Assembly: GCA_041391665.1 (NCBI GenBank)
Contig: JAWKNO010000001.1
Span: 1,550,001 to 1,614,000 of the forward strand
Source: Bacteroidia bacterium
GTDB taxonomy: Bacteria; Bacteroidota; Bacteroidia; J057
Length of the DNA stretch: 64,000 nt
Reading direction: 5' to 3'
This document shows positions 33,273-41,215 of the stretch, piece after piece (the first letter of the stretch is position 1; each line of letters starts with the position of its first letter). Made by a program: the position numbers and the translations under genes. The notes under the pieces were generated by a model, which searched no databases, was not told the origin of the DNA, and worked only from the letters and a program-made list of their open reading frames with translations.

Positions 33273-36200
33273 ATGAAATGTGTGCACGGTTTTCTTGTTG
33301 CCTTTTTTTTCCTTACCATTTTCTCGTCTTCTTTTGCCCAGCAGACAGATGATGCCAAAGCTACTCAATGGGCTGACAGCCTGATCCGAAAGATGACAAT
33401 AGAGGAAAAAGTAGGGCAGCTGTTTATGGTTGCTACTTTTTCTAACAAGGACGAGGCGCATTATCAGTCAATTGAAAAAATGATTTCTTCTCAACACCTG
33501 GGAGGACTGATTTTTATGCAGGGAGATCCGGAAAGTCAGGCGAAACTGGTAAACCGATATCAGAAACTTTCGGGTGTACCTTTGATGATTGCGCAGGACG
33601 CAGAATGGGGGCTGGGTATGCGCCTCAAAGGGGTTGATAACTATCCCAAAAATATGACCCTCGGAGCGATTCGCGATGATTCGCTTTTATATCGTATGGG
33701 AACCAGTATGGCAACAGAACTGCGTGCCGTGGGGGTTACGGTCAATTTTGCCCCCGACGTGGATGTCAATAATAATCCGGCAAACCCGGTGATCAATTAT
33801 CGCTCCTTTGGGGAAAATAAATACAATGTGGCGAGAAAAGGAATTATGGTTTCTTCCGGAATGCAGGATCATGGGGTGATTGCCTGTGCCAAACATTTTC
33901 CCGGACATGGCGATACAGATGCGGATTCTCATTTTGATCTGCCGGTTATCTCTCATGGCCTTACCCGCCTCGACACCCTGGAGCTGTATCCTTTCAGTCG
34001 CCTGATCGAATCAGGAGTGGGGGCTGTGATGGTTGCGCATTTATACATCCCTGCTCTTGATCCCACGCCCAATCAGGCAACTACCTTATCCCGAAAAGTT
34101 GTACAGGATCTGCTGAGAGATAGTATGGGTTATAATGGGCTGATATTCACCGATGCCCTGAATATGCATGGTGTTGCTAAATATTACCCGTCTGGAGAAG
34201 TTGCCCTTCGCGCATTTCAGGCAGGGAATGATATTCTGTTATTTCCCTCCGATATCCCCCGGTCGTCTGCACTGATCCGCGAAGCAATTGAAAAGGGGGA
34301 AGTCTCCGAAAAAGAACTGGAACAACGCCTGAGACGGATTCTGGTGGCAAAATATAAGTTGGGTTTAGGTAAATGGCAGCCCCTGGATCTCAGTAAGGTT
34401 TCCGGGAAAATGAATTCGGTGGAATCTGCCGCACTCCGTACCCGCCTGTATGAGTCTGCTGTTACCCTGGCGCAAAATCGCGGCGATCTGGTACCATTGC
34501 GCAACCTCGACCGAAGGAAAATTGCCTGTGTGCAAATCGGCAGCGGTAGTGGCGGAACATTTGAGCAGACGGTAAAGAAATATGGTGATGTCAGGTTTTT
34601 TTACCTGAATAAGAATTTCTCCGAAGAAGATAAAAACCGCCTGATCGCCCAGCTGGAAGGTTTTAATACTGTAATTCTCGCTGTGGTGGGAATGAATAAT
34701 CAGGCTTCTGATAATTTTGGGATCACTGCTTCTACCTCCGGTTTGTCGAAAGCAATCGCAGATAAGATTCCTGATACAGTAGTTGCGCTGTTTGGCAATC
34801 CTTACGCATTAAAAAACTTCGGCGAAGAAGATGCGGTGCTTGTCGGTTACGAATCTGTCGCTGCCGCACAACGTGCAGTAGCCATGGCGATTTTTGGCGG
34901 TATTCGTGTGGACGGCACTTTGCCGGTTACGGCTTCCGAACAATTTCGTCAGGGAATGGGAGTAGTAATTGATGCGCCGATCCGTTTTGGATTTGCAATG
35001 CCGGAAGCCGAATGGATGGATAGCCGCGTACTCGGTAAAATTGATTCCATCGCCAGTCACTATGTACAGCGTCAGGCATTTCCGGGATGTGCGATTTTGG
35101 TGATGAAAGGGAATCATATCGTATATGATAAGGCATTTGGGAAAATGGATTATACCCGCCAAAGTCAGCCGATAGATACCTGGGAAACGATGTACGATCT
35201 GGCTTCTGTCACCAAAATAGCTGCGACCACCATCTGTACTATGCACCTGGTGGAGCAGGGGCGGCTGGAACTTGACGCACCGATCAGCCGGTATCTGCCC
35301 GATCTTCAGGGAAGCAATAAAGCAAACCTCACCATCCGGCGCCTGCTTCAACATAATGCAGGTTTACCGGCGTGGATTCCTTTTTATCTGCAAACATATA
35401 AGGACCCGGGCCGGCATGATCTGAATCCGGTTTATTACTCTTATATCCCGACCCGCGCCTCCGAAATTCAGATTGCCCCCTCACTGTATGCAAAAGATAC
35501 GTTGGAAAATTTTGTCTGGGAAAAAATAAGAACCGTGGAGGTCCGCAATACAAATCGGGTAAAATACAGCGACATTGGGATGGTCCTAATGGGGAAAATA
35601 ATTGAATCGGTGACGGGAAGTACGTTGGATGAGTATGCCGATCAATGGGTTTACCGGCCGTTGGGTATGAGCCGTACAATGTTTAACCCCGGCAAAAAAG
35701 GGTTTGCCGCCGACTGTCCGCCTACAGAAGCGGATACGACATGGAGAAATACGATTGTAAAAGGATATGTGCATGACCCGGCGTCTGCTATTATGGGAGG
35801 GGTTGCCGGTCATGCCGGACTTTTTTCCAATGTATACGACCTGGCCAAACTCATGCTGATGATCAAATCAGGAGGCAACTACGGAGGCGAGCGTTTTTTT
35901 CGGCAGGGAACAATTGATTATTTTACCCGAAGACAGCTGGACTATAGCCGCAAGGGACTAGGATGGGATAAACCCGAAATATTAGCCCAACATTCAACAC
36001 CCGTTTCTGCTGCCGCCTCTTCCGCAACCTATGGTCATACAGGTTTTACGGGTACATGTGTCTGGGTGGATCCCACCTACGATCTGATATATATATTTCT
36101 TTCCAATCGCACATTTCCTTATCCCAACAACCATTTACTGATGAGGGAGAATGTGAGGACGCTCATCATGGATAAGATATATGAATCCATGAAAGTATAG
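33273..36200 (+). CDS. Secreted GH3 glycosidase fused to a serine beta-lactamase domain
   Basis: A 975-residue exported protein with a Sec signal peptide (cleavage near FAQQ). The N-terminal half is glycoside hydrolase family 3, with the KHFPGHGDTDADSH motif (Lys207 on) and the nucleophile Asp294 in FTDALNMHG, as in beta-N-acetylhexosaminidases of the NagZ type. A GH3 C-terminal domain follows (about 390-590). The last 400 residues are a class C/beta-lactamase-like serine hydrolase with SxxK (Ser645, Lys648). The combination suggests cutting both glycan and peptide parts of muropeptides, or removing GlcNAc-modified cell-wall fragments. The ATG at 33273 gives a proper signal peptide; an upstream TTG does not. 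Confidence 0.88.
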   Translation: MKCVHGFLVAFFFLTIFSSSFAQQTDDAKATQWADSLIRKMTIEEKVGQLFMVATFSNKDEAHYQSIEKMISSQHLGGLIFMQGDPESQAKLVNRYQKLSGVPLMIAQDAEWGLGMRLKGVDNYPKNMTLGAIRDDSLLYRMGTSMATELRAVGVTVNFAPDVDVNNNPANPVINYRSFGENKYNVARKGIMVSSGMQDHGVIACAKHFPGHGDTDADSHFDLPVISHGLTRLDTLELYPFSRLIESGVGAVMVAHLYIPALDPTPNQATTLSRKVVQDLLRDSMGYNGLIFTDALNMHGVAKYYPSGEVALRAFQAGNDILLFPSDIPRSSALIREAIEKGEVSEKELEQRLRRILVAKYKLGLGKWQPLDLSKVSGKMNSVESAALRTRLYESAVTLAQNRGDLVPLRNLDRRKIACVQIGSGSGGTFEQTVKKYGDVRFFYLNKNFSEEDKNRLIAQLEGFNTVILAVVGMNNQASDNFGITASTSGLSKAIADKIPDTVVALFGNPYALKNFGEEDAVLVGYESVAAAQRAVAMAIFGGIRVDGTLPVTASEQFRQGMGVVIDAPIRFGFAMPEAEWMDSRVLGKIDSIASHYVQRQAFPGCAILVMKGNHIVYDKAFGKMDYTRQSQPIDTWETMYDLASVTKIAATTICTMHLVEQGRLELDAPISRYLPDLQGSNKANLTIRRLLQHNAGLPAWIPFYLQTYKDPGRHDLNPVYYSYIPTRASEIQIAPSLYAKDTLENFVWEKIRTVEVRNTNRVKYSDIGMVLMGKIIESVTGSTLDEYADQWVYRPLGMSRTMFNPGKKGFAADCPPTEADTTWRNTIVKGYVHDPASAIMGGVAGHAGLFSNVYDLAKLMLMIKSGGNYGGERFFRQGTIDYFTRRQLDYSRKGLGWDKPEILAQHSTPVSAAASSATYGHTGFTGTCVWVDPTYDLIYIFLSNRTFPYPNNHLLMRENVRTLIMDKIYESMKV

Positions 36201-36379
36201 GAGGAATGGATTTCTGCGTAGTTCAATCCCCAATATTTTGAAAAAGTGACAATGTAGTGAAAGTGCAGAGATGAAGGGTCTAGATCAATACAGCCGGAAA
36301 TAAAACAAAAAGCACTACACAAAACTGATAATCAGCAAAATATAAGCAATTCCTTTAATTGTATTTTCCCTATATTTTT

Positions 36380-36423
36380 TTTCCACTTTTTTAAAGTTAT
36401 AGTGGAAATACAATAATTTTTTT
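36380..36423 (+). terminator. Possible terminator after the GH3 gene
   Basis: TTTCCACT at 36380-36387 pairs with AGTGGAAA at 36401-36408 (8 bp), and a run of seven T lies at about 36417-36423, 8 bases after the stem. The gap makes it a weak terminator. The 36201-36379 stretch before it shows nothing I can support. Confidence 0.35.
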
Positions 36424-36501
36424 AAATTGAACCGCGAATAGCATTGGATTGACTCCTCAAATATTTCGAGTGAAGATAGTCAGCAGCCTTGACTTACGGA
36501 A

Positions 36502-36538
36502 TAAAAAAAAATCCTTCCCGGTAAAGAGAAGGATTTTT
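36502..36538 (-). terminator. Terminator of the tRNA-like RNA
   Basis: An 11-bp perfect stem (36507-36517 with 36528-36538). Read on the minus strand, the hairpin is followed by a continuous run of T (the A run at 36503-36511), as for intrinsic termination. It lies about 20 bases after the 3' end of the tRNA-like element. Confidence 0.75.
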
Positions 36539-36559
36539 GTGAATAAGGCTTTAGAATGC

Positions 36560-36669
36560 TGTAGGGGAAGGATTCGAACCTTCACGAGGGGGTTAGTCCC
36601 ATTGGGCTTTTTCCCCATCTCCTCACCCCCGAGACCAGAGGGCATGGCTGCCAGTTTCATCACCCTACA
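36560..36669 (-). ncRNA. tRNA-like RNA with an atypical anticodon loop
   Basis: A 110-nt element whose 5' end TGTAGGG pairs perfectly with the 3' CCCTACA, giving a 7-bp acceptor stem. A D arm (ATG/CAT stem with GG in the loop) and a canonical T arm (GAAGG, loop TTCGAAT, CCTTC) are present. The anticodon-arm candidate is CCCTC/GGGGG around the loop TGGTCTC, which has G where tRNAs have U33 and U at position 37. About 42 nt separate it from the T arm, much longer than the variable arm of Leu, Ser or Tyr tRNAs, and can fold into small hairpins. A promoter and a terminator flank it on the minus strand. It could be a decayed tRNA gene, an unusual tRNA or a regulatory RNA. Confidence 0.6.
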
Positions 36670-36707
36670 AGATTTATCAGAAGAACTTTTTTTTCATTTG
36701 ATTAAGA

Positions 36708-36738
36708 CAAAGTTAATAGAATATCTAATATTTTCAAA
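36708..36738 (-). promoter_or_regulatory. Promoter of the tRNA-like RNA
   Basis: On the minus strand TTTG (36735-36738) and TAACTTTG (36708-36715) are 19 bases apart, an exact match to both consensus elements. The tRNA-like 5' end lies 38 bases downstream. Confidence 0.65.
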
Positions 36739-36823
36739 ATAATTTAAAAAAAAATACAAAAGTTGAAAAAAATCAAATAGAATAGGCTTTTCGTTTAAAA
36801 TATTAAAAAATTGCATAAAAAAT

Positions 36824-37321
36824 ATGGCCACAAATTTAGAAATTGACAAACTTGATTTGCAGATTCTGTCCATGTTGATGACAGATGCACAAACTCCTTA
36901 CACAGAAATTGCCAAACAATTGGATGTTTCAGGTGGTACAGTGCATGTAAGGATGAAAAAATTGGTTGGCTTGGAGATTGTAAAGGGGTCTCACCTGGAG
37001 GTAGACGCCGGTAAGCTCGGATTTGATATATGTGCATTTGTAGGCATGTTTTTGGAAGATGCTTCTATGTACAATCATATTGCCAAACAATTGGAGGCAA
37101 TTCCAGAGATTACCGAGATCCATTACACGACGGGTCGTTACTCTATTTTTCTGAAGATTGTGAGTAAGAATACCCGGGAGCTACGGACGATTCTCAATGA
37201 TAAAGTGCAGAAAATCACGGGAATACAACGTACGGAGACATTTATTTCATTGGAGGAGAGCCTGAAGCGTCCGATCCAGGTAATGAATGCTGCAGATACA
37301 TTTGCCTTAAATCTGGAATAA
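36824..37321 (+). CDS. Lrp/AsnC family transcription regulator
   Basis: A 165-residue regulator. The N-terminal AsnC-type winged helix-turn-helix is at residues about 6-60 (LDLQILSMLMTDAQTPYTEIAKQL, shown in part), and the C-terminal RAM domain, which binds small ligands such as amino acids, covers about 70-145. The effector is unknown. Its own promoter could not be found; the 90 bases upstream are very A/T-rich. The start lies about 85 bases from the promoter of the divergent tRNA-like RNA, so both are read from one region. The gene precedes trmD by 9 bases and may be co-transcribed with it. Confidence 0.9.
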   Translation: MATNLEIDKLDLQILSMLMTDAQTPYTEIAKQLDVSGGTVHVRMKKLVGLEIVKGSHLEVDAGKLGFDICAFVGMFLEDASMYNHIAKQLEAIPEITEIHYTTGRYSIFLKIVSKNTRELRTILNDKVQKITGIQRTETFISLEESLKRPIQVMNAADTFALNLE

Positions 37322-37330
37322 TCAGTTTCG

Positions 37331-38005
37331 ATGCGGATTGACATCATTTCCTGTGTACCCCAGTTGCTATATAGCCCACTGGATCATAGCATTTTGAAGC
37401 GGGCGAAGGATAAAGGCCTGCTTGAGGTATATGTGCACGATCTTCGGGATTATGCAGATAACAAATACAAGCAAGTGGACGACTATCCTTATGGAGGAGG
37501 TGCGGGTATGGTATTGATGGTCGAACCAGTCGCCAGGGTAGTCAGGGCATTGCAGTCTCAGCGAGTATACGACGAGGTAATCTATCTCTCTCCGGATGGA
37601 GAGCGATTAGATCAAAGGATGGCCAACCAGCTATCAATGTATGAAAACCTGCTGCTGATTGCGGGGCATTATAAAGGTTTGGATCAGCGTGCCCGGGATT
37701 TATTTGTTACGAAAGAAATATCGATTGGAGACTATGTGCTTTCGGGTGGAGAATTACCCGCGTTGGTACTGACTGATGCAATCGGCCGATTAATCCCCGG
37801 AGTTTTGGGCGACGAAAGCTCGGCTTTGTTCGATTCTTTTCAGGATAATCTGCTGGATGCGCCACAATATACACGTCCGGCTAACTTTGAAGGGCATGAT
37901 GTACCAGAAGTACTTTTGTCAGGACATGCGCGAAAAATTGAGGAATGGCGTGAGCAACAGGCACTTGACAAAACCCGAACACGAAGGCCCGACTTATTGG
38001 AATAA
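37331..38005 (+). CDS. trmD: tRNA (guanine-37-N1)-methyltransferase TrmD
   Basis: A 224-residue SPOUT-class enzyme that methylates N1 of G37 next to the anticodon and so prevents frameshifting. Signatures are the N-terminal MRIDIISCVPQLL, the cofactor knot with ISIGDYVLSGGELPALV, and the Gly-rich YPYGGGAGMV. The length is a little short of the usual 230-250 residues because of the C-terminal domain, but the core is complete. It starts 9 bases after the Lrp-family gene and lies upstream of rplS, the same neighbour as in many bacteria. Confidence 0.95.
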   Translation: MRIDIISCVPQLLYSPLDHSILKRAKDKGLLEVYVHDLRDYADNKYKQVDDYPYGGGAGMVLMVEPVARVVRALQSQRVYDEVIYLSPDGERLDQRMANQLSMYENLLLIAGHYKGLDQRARDLFVTKEISIGDYVLSGGELPALVLTDAIGRLIPGVLGDESSALFDSFQDNLLDAPQYTRPANFEGHDVPEVLLSGHARKIEEWREQQALDKTRTRRPDLLE

Positions 38006-38032
38006 AAAAATCACGCCTTTTTTTGATTTGGT

Positions 38033-38063
38033 TTTGCAGAATGGTTGAAAAGTCTTAATTTTG
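38033..38063 (+). promoter_or_regulatory. Promoter of rplS
   Basis: TTTG at 38033-38036 and TAATTTTG at 38056-38063 are 19 bases apart, an exact match to the Bacteroidota consensus. The rplS ATG follows at 38088. Confidence 0.65.
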
Positions 38064-38087
38064 CCCTCCGTCTAATGAAATCTAGTA

Positions 38088-38435
38088 ATGGAAGACTTGA
38101 TAAAACTGGTTCAGGCAACTTATGTACGTGATGAAGTTCCTAGCTTTAAAGCAGGTGACACTGTGAACGTACACGTTAAAATTGTGGAAGGAAATAAAGA
38201 ACGCGTTCAGCAGTTCAAAGGTGTCTGTATCCAGCGTAGAGGCGAAGGAGGTACGGAGACTTTCACTGTGAGAAAAATATCCAGCGGAATAGGTGTTGAG
38301 CGGATATTTCCGATTCATTCCCCTTCAGTTGAAAAGATAGAAGTAATCCGTAGAGGAAAAGTTCGTCGTGCACGTCTTTTCTACCTTCGCGATAAGATTG
38401 GTAAGAAAGCTCGGATTAAAGAATTAAAGAATTAG
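38088..38435 (+). CDS. rplS: 50S ribosomal protein L19
   Basis: The 115-residue large-subunit protein L19, which sits at the 30S-50S interface. The sequence GDTVNVHVKIVEGNKERVQQF, the GVCIQRRGEG block and the C-terminal RVRRARLFYLRDKIGKKARI (each shown only in part) are as expected. It is transcribed from its own promoter, although it follows trmD on the same strand at a distance of about 80 bases. The short A/T-rich hairpin in that gap is too weak for me to call a terminator. Confidence 0.97.
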   Translation: MEDLIKLVQATYVRDEVPSFKAGDTVNVHVKIVEGNKERVQQFKGVCIQRRGEGGTETFTVRKISSGIGVERIFPIHSPSVEKIEVIRRGKVRRARLFYLRDKIGKKARIKELKN

Positions 38436-38454
38436 TAGTTTTTTTATTGATGTA

Positions 38455-38485
38455 TTGATTTCTCTGATTTACTTTTCTACTTTTG
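38455..38485 (+). promoter_or_regulatory. Promoter of the tRNA-tuf operon
   Basis: TTG at 38455-38457 and TACTTTTG at 38478-38485 are 20 bases apart. The first tRNA begins at 38529, about 45 bases downstream. No terminator is seen between the tRNAs and tuf, so they probably form one primary transcript. Confidence 0.65.
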
Positions 38486-38528
38486 CAGAGCTTTTGAGGA
38501 AGGGGGCAAATTGGAGAGTCGATCAAAT

Positions 38529-38602
38529 GCCGGTGTAGCTCAGTTGGCCAGAGCAGCTGATTTGTAATCAGCTGGTCGGCGGTTCGAATCCGTCCACCGG
38601 CT
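38529..38602 (+). tRNA. tRNA-Thr (anticodon TGT)
   Basis: A 74-nt cloverleaf with acceptor GCCGGTG/CACCGGC, a D arm with the GTTGG loop, anticodon stem GCTGA/TCAGC around the loop TTTGTAA, and a T arm with TTCGAAT. The anticodon TGT reads Thr codons ACA and ACG. No encoded CCA is present. Confidence 0.95.
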
Positions 38603-38613
38603 CGTTAAATAAA

Positions 38614-38695
38614 GGGGAGATACCGAAGCGGTCAAACGGGGCAGACTGTAAATCTGTTGGCTTAGCCTTCGTAGGTTCGAATCCTGCTCTCCCCA
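38614..38695 (+). tRNA. tRNA-Tyr (anticodon GTA)
   Basis: An 82-nt type II tRNA with a short variable arm. Acceptor GGGGAGA pairs with TCTCCCC. The anticodon stem GCAGA/TCTGT holds the loop CTGTAAA, and the T loop is TTCGAAT. The anticodon GTA reads Tyr codons. CCA is not encoded. Confidence 0.95.
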
Positions 38696-38772
38696 CAATG
38701 TTGACAGCTGAAATAGAAGAAGAGTTACCAACCTCTTCTTCATTTCTGAAAGTTCTTTCGAGAAAACAAGAA

Positions 38773-38845
38773 GCGGGAGTAGCTCAGTTGGTAGAGCATC
38801 AGCCTTCCAAGCTGAGGGTCGCGGGTTCGAGTCTCGTCTCCCGCT
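38773..38845 (+). tRNA. tRNA-Gly (anticodon TCC)
   Basis: A 73-nt cloverleaf with acceptor GCGGGAG/CTCCCGC, D loop with GTTGGT, and anticodon stem TCAGC/GCTGA around the loop CTTCCAA. TCC reads Gly codons GGA and GGG. CCA is not encoded. Confidence 0.95.
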
Positions 38846-38860
38846 CAATTTTGTAAAGGT

Positions 38861-38933
38861 GCCAATGTAGCTCAGTTGGTAGAGCACCACCATGGTAAGG
38901 TGGGGGTCACCGGTTCGAGTCCGGTCATTGGCT
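38861..38933 (+). tRNA. tRNA-Thr (anticodon GGT)
   Basis: A 73-nt cloverleaf with acceptor GCCAATG/CATTGGC and anticodon stem CCACC/GGTGG around the loop ATGGTAA. GGT reads Thr codons ACC and ACT, complementing the TGT isoacceptor earlier in the same operon. It ends 59 bases before the tuf ATG. Confidence 0.95.
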
Positions 38934-38992
38934 CAAAATCCTGTAAATCAGAATTTTTTTTAAGCATATATTTTGAATCAAGCTTTATAAAG

Positions 38993-40180
38993 ATGGCAAA
39001 GGAACAATTTCAACGCACCAAACCTCACGTGAACATCGGTACGATCGGGCACGTTGACCATGGTAAAACTACCCTGACTGCTGCAATCACGAAGGTACTT
39101 GCTTCTAAGGGCCTTTCGAAAGTGAAAAACTTCGACGAGATTGACAACGCTCCGGAAGAAAAAGAAAGAGGTATCACTATCAATACAGCCCACGTTGAAT
39201 ACGAAACGCTCAACCGCCACTATGCACACGTTGATTGCCCCGGCCACGCTGACTATGTGAAAAACATGGTTACTGGTGCTGCGCAGATGGACGGTGCGAT
39301 TCTGGTAGTTGCAGCTACAGATGGTCCTATGCCTCAGACACGTGAGCACATCCTGCTTGCCCGCCAGGTAGGTGTACCTTCTCTGGTTGTATTCATGAAT
39401 AAAGTTGACCTCGTGGATGACGAAGAGCTTCTTGAGCTTGTCGAACTTGAAATCCGCGACCTTCTGAGCATTTATGAATTCCCTGGTGATGACATTCCTG
39501 TTATTCAGGGTTCTGCACTGGGTGGTCTTGACGGCCAGCCTCAGTGGGTAGCAAAAATCGAAGAGTTGATGGATAGTGTGGATAGTTACATCCCAACTCC
39601 AGAGCGCGACAAAGATAAGCCCTTCCTGATGCCGGTAGAGGACGTGTTCTCTATCACAGGTCGTGGTACAGTTGCTACTGGTAGAATTGAAAGGGGTGTG
39701 ATCAACTCAGGTGATCAGGTAGATATCATCGGTCTTGGTGCCGAAAAAATGACTTCTACAGTTACCGGTGTTGAAATGTTCCGTAAAATTTTGGATAAAG
39801 GTGAAGCTGGTGATAACGTAGGTCTTCTTCTCCGTGGTATCGATAAGGAATCTATCCGCCGTGGTATGGTTATTATCAAGCCAGGATCTGTAAAACCTCA
39901 CACCAAATTCAAAGGTGAGATTTACGTACTGAGCAAAGAAGAAGGTGGTCGTCACACACCATTTTTCTCCAACTACCGCCCACAGTTCTACTTCCGTACC
40001 ACTGACGTTACCGGTGTAATGACCCTCCCTGAAGGTGTTGACATGGTAATGCCTGGTGATAACATCACGATTAACGTGGATTTGATCTACCCGATTGCTA
40101 TGGAAAAAGGTCTTCGTTTCGCTATTCGTGAAGGTGGTCGTACCATTGGTGCTGGTCAGGTAACAGAAATTATTGAATAA
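38993..40180 (+). CDS. tuf: Elongation factor Tu
   Basis: The 395-residue GTPase that brings aminoacyl-tRNA to the ribosome. The P loop GHVDHGKT is at residues 19-26, followed by the switch region with RGITINTAHVEYE, DCPGHADYV and the NKVD guanine motif (FMNKVDLVDD). Domains 2 and 3 are complete. The start is the ATG at 38993 (MAKEQFQRTKPHVNIG); upstream in-frame codons lie within the tRNA-Thr gene. Being in one operon with four tRNAs is the usual Bacteroidota arrangement. A strong terminator follows. Confidence 0.98.
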   Translation: MAKEQFQRTKPHVNIGTIGHVDHGKTTLTAAITKVLASKGLSKVKNFDEIDNAPEEKERGITINTAHVEYETLNRHYAHVDCPGHADYVKNMVTGAAQMDGAILVVAATDGPMPQTREHILLARQVGVPSLVVFMNKVDLVDDEELLELVELEIRDLLSIYEFPGDDIPVIQGSALGGLDGQPQWVAKIEELMDSVDSYIPTPERDKDKPFLMPVEDVFSITGRGTVATGRIERGVINSGDQVDIIGLGAEKMTSTVTGVEMFRKILDKGEAGDNVGLLLRGIDKESIRRGMVIIKPGSVKPHTKFKGEIYVLSKEEGGRHTPFFSNYRPQFYFRTTDVTGVMTLPEGVDMVMPGDNITINVDLIYPIAMEKGLRFAIREGGRTIGAGQVTEIIE

Positions 40181-40192
40181 TTAAAATACGGG

Positions 40193-40234
40193 TTAACGGA
40201 CACCTGAAAATGGTGTCCGTTAATTATTTTTTTT
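40193..40234 (+). terminator. Terminator after tuf
   Basis: A perfect 12-bp stem (TTAACGGACACC at 40193-40204 with its reverse complement at 40212-40223) and a run of eight T soon after. It separates the tRNA-tuf unit from the tRNA-Trp-secE unit. Confidence 0.9.
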
Positions 40235-40264
40235 GGAAGGCCTTGTGTTAAGGTCATCTCGGAT

Positions 40265-40337
40265 ACGGGCGTAGCTCAATTGGTAGAGCGACGGTCTCCA
40301 AAACCGTAGGCTGAGGGTTCAAGTCCTTCCGCCCGTG
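40265..40337 (+). tRNA. tRNA-Trp (anticodon CCA)
   Basis: A 73-nt cloverleaf with acceptor ACGGGCG/CGCCCGT and anticodon stem ACGGT/ACCGT around the loop CTCCAAA, anticodon CCA. It lies 14 bases before secE, the usual tRNA-Trp-secE-nusG arrangement. No exact promoter match is seen in front of it. Confidence 0.95.
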
Positions 40338-40351
40338 CAAATAAAAGTGTA

Positions 40352-40546
40352 ATGGAAAAAATCAGAGCTCTTTTTAAGGAATACTCAGACGAACTTTTAT
40401 ATAAAGTACAGTGGCCATCACTGGATGAGTTACAGAGCAGTACGGTGACAGTTCTGATTGCCTCAATTATGATCGCACTTGTAATTGCCGCAATGGACTT
40501 TCTGTTCAATTCCGGTATGAGTGGTCTGTATTCCTTGTTTAACTAG
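40352..40546 (+). CDS. secE: Preprotein translocase subunit SecE
   Basis: A 64-residue single-span membrane protein that stabilises SecY in the Sec channel. The amphipathic N-terminal helix (FKEYSDELLYKVQWPSLDELQ in part) precedes one membrane helix at residues about 30-52. It is short, as in most bacteria other than enterics. It lies directly before nusG, the standard neighbour. Confidence 0.95.
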   Translation: MEKIRALFKEYSDELLYKVQWPSLDELQSSTVTVLIASIMIALVIAAMDFLFNSGMSGLYSLFN

Positions 40547-40560
40547 TTAGCAGGAGTGAG

Positions 40561-41103
40561 ATGGCGAAAGAGTGGTATGTAATCCGTGCAGTTAGCGGTA
40601 AAGAAAAAAAGGTAAAACAATACCTTGAAAGTGAAATTGAACGCCTCAAATTGGGTGATCAGATCAGTCAGGTCCTCATCCCAACCGAAAAGGTATTTGA
40701 GATGCGCAATGGAAAGAAAAAACTGCGTGAGAGAAATTTTCTCCCCGGCTACATTCTCGTGGAATGTGAAATGGCTGGAGAGTTGATTCCGATCATTAAG
40801 GAAGTTCCTAACGTGATCGGGTTTCTCGGCGGAAAACGTGGGAGCGATCCTGTACCCCTTCGCTTATCAGAGGTCAATAAGATCCTTGGTAAAGTAGATG
40901 AGATGAACGAAAAAGGCGAAATGCCCGAAGAACCGTTTATCAAAGGTGAACCTGTAAAAGTAATGGCAGGTCCTTTCAATGGCTTTACTGGTGTGATCGA
41001 TGAAATTTATGAGGATAAGAAAAAACTGAAAGTAGTAGTGAAAATTTTTGGTAGAAATACCCCGATTGAGCTAAACTACTTCCAGGTTGAAAAAGAATAT
41101 TAA
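40561..41103 (+). CDS. nusG: Transcription termination/antitermination factor NusG
   Basis: The 180-residue factor that binds RNA polymerase and couples it to the ribosome. The N-terminal NGN domain opens with EWYVIRAVSGKEKKVKQYL, and the C-terminal KOW domain contains GEPVKVMAGPFNGFTGVI. Both domains are complete. It starts 14 bases after secE. The 112-base gap before rplK contains no gene; I see no strong hairpin there, though an L1-binding leader could lie in it. Confidence 0.97.
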   Translation: MAKEWYVIRAVSGKEKKVKQYLESEIERLKLGDQISQVLIPTEKVFEMRNGKKKLRERNFLPGYILVECEMAGELIPIIKEVPNVIGFLGGKRGSDPVPLRLSEVNKILGKVDEMNEKGEMPEEPFIKGEPVKVMAGPFNGFTGVIDEIYEDKKKLKVVVKIFGRNTPIELNYFQVEKEY

Positions 41104-41215
41104 AGAGTTTGTTACTGGTTGTTGGTTGAAAGTTGTTTTAGTATTGTGAGTGCTGTTACAACTTTTGCTTCTCTCTGATGACCGCTAACCATCAATGTCT
41201 AATTGCTAATAATAG

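Noticed and set aside
36560..36669. Reading the tRNA-like element as tmRNA or a normal Leu/Ser tRNA
   Set aside because: tmRNA has a fixed 5' start (GGGG-T-GATTCTGG-like) and a tag frame that are absent. A normal Leu or Ser tRNA would have a shorter variable arm and U33 in the anticodon loop.
36449..36742. A 97-codon frame spanning the tRNA-like element
   Set aside because: The translation crosses the stems and the terminator; the RNA structure explains the sequence better than a protein.
38006..38032. An A/T-rich hairpin after trmD as a terminator
   Set aside because: It is only A/T pairs with an unclear tail, so I do not call it.
38540..38893. A 117-codon minus-strand frame over the tRNA cluster
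   Set aside because: It is antisense to four clear tRNA genes and gives only the low-complexity peptides typical of tRNA antisense frames.
38876..38992. An extended start for tuf inside the tRNA-Thr gene
   Set aside because: The ATG at 38993 gives the conserved N-terminus of EF-Tu; the extension would code from a tRNA gene.
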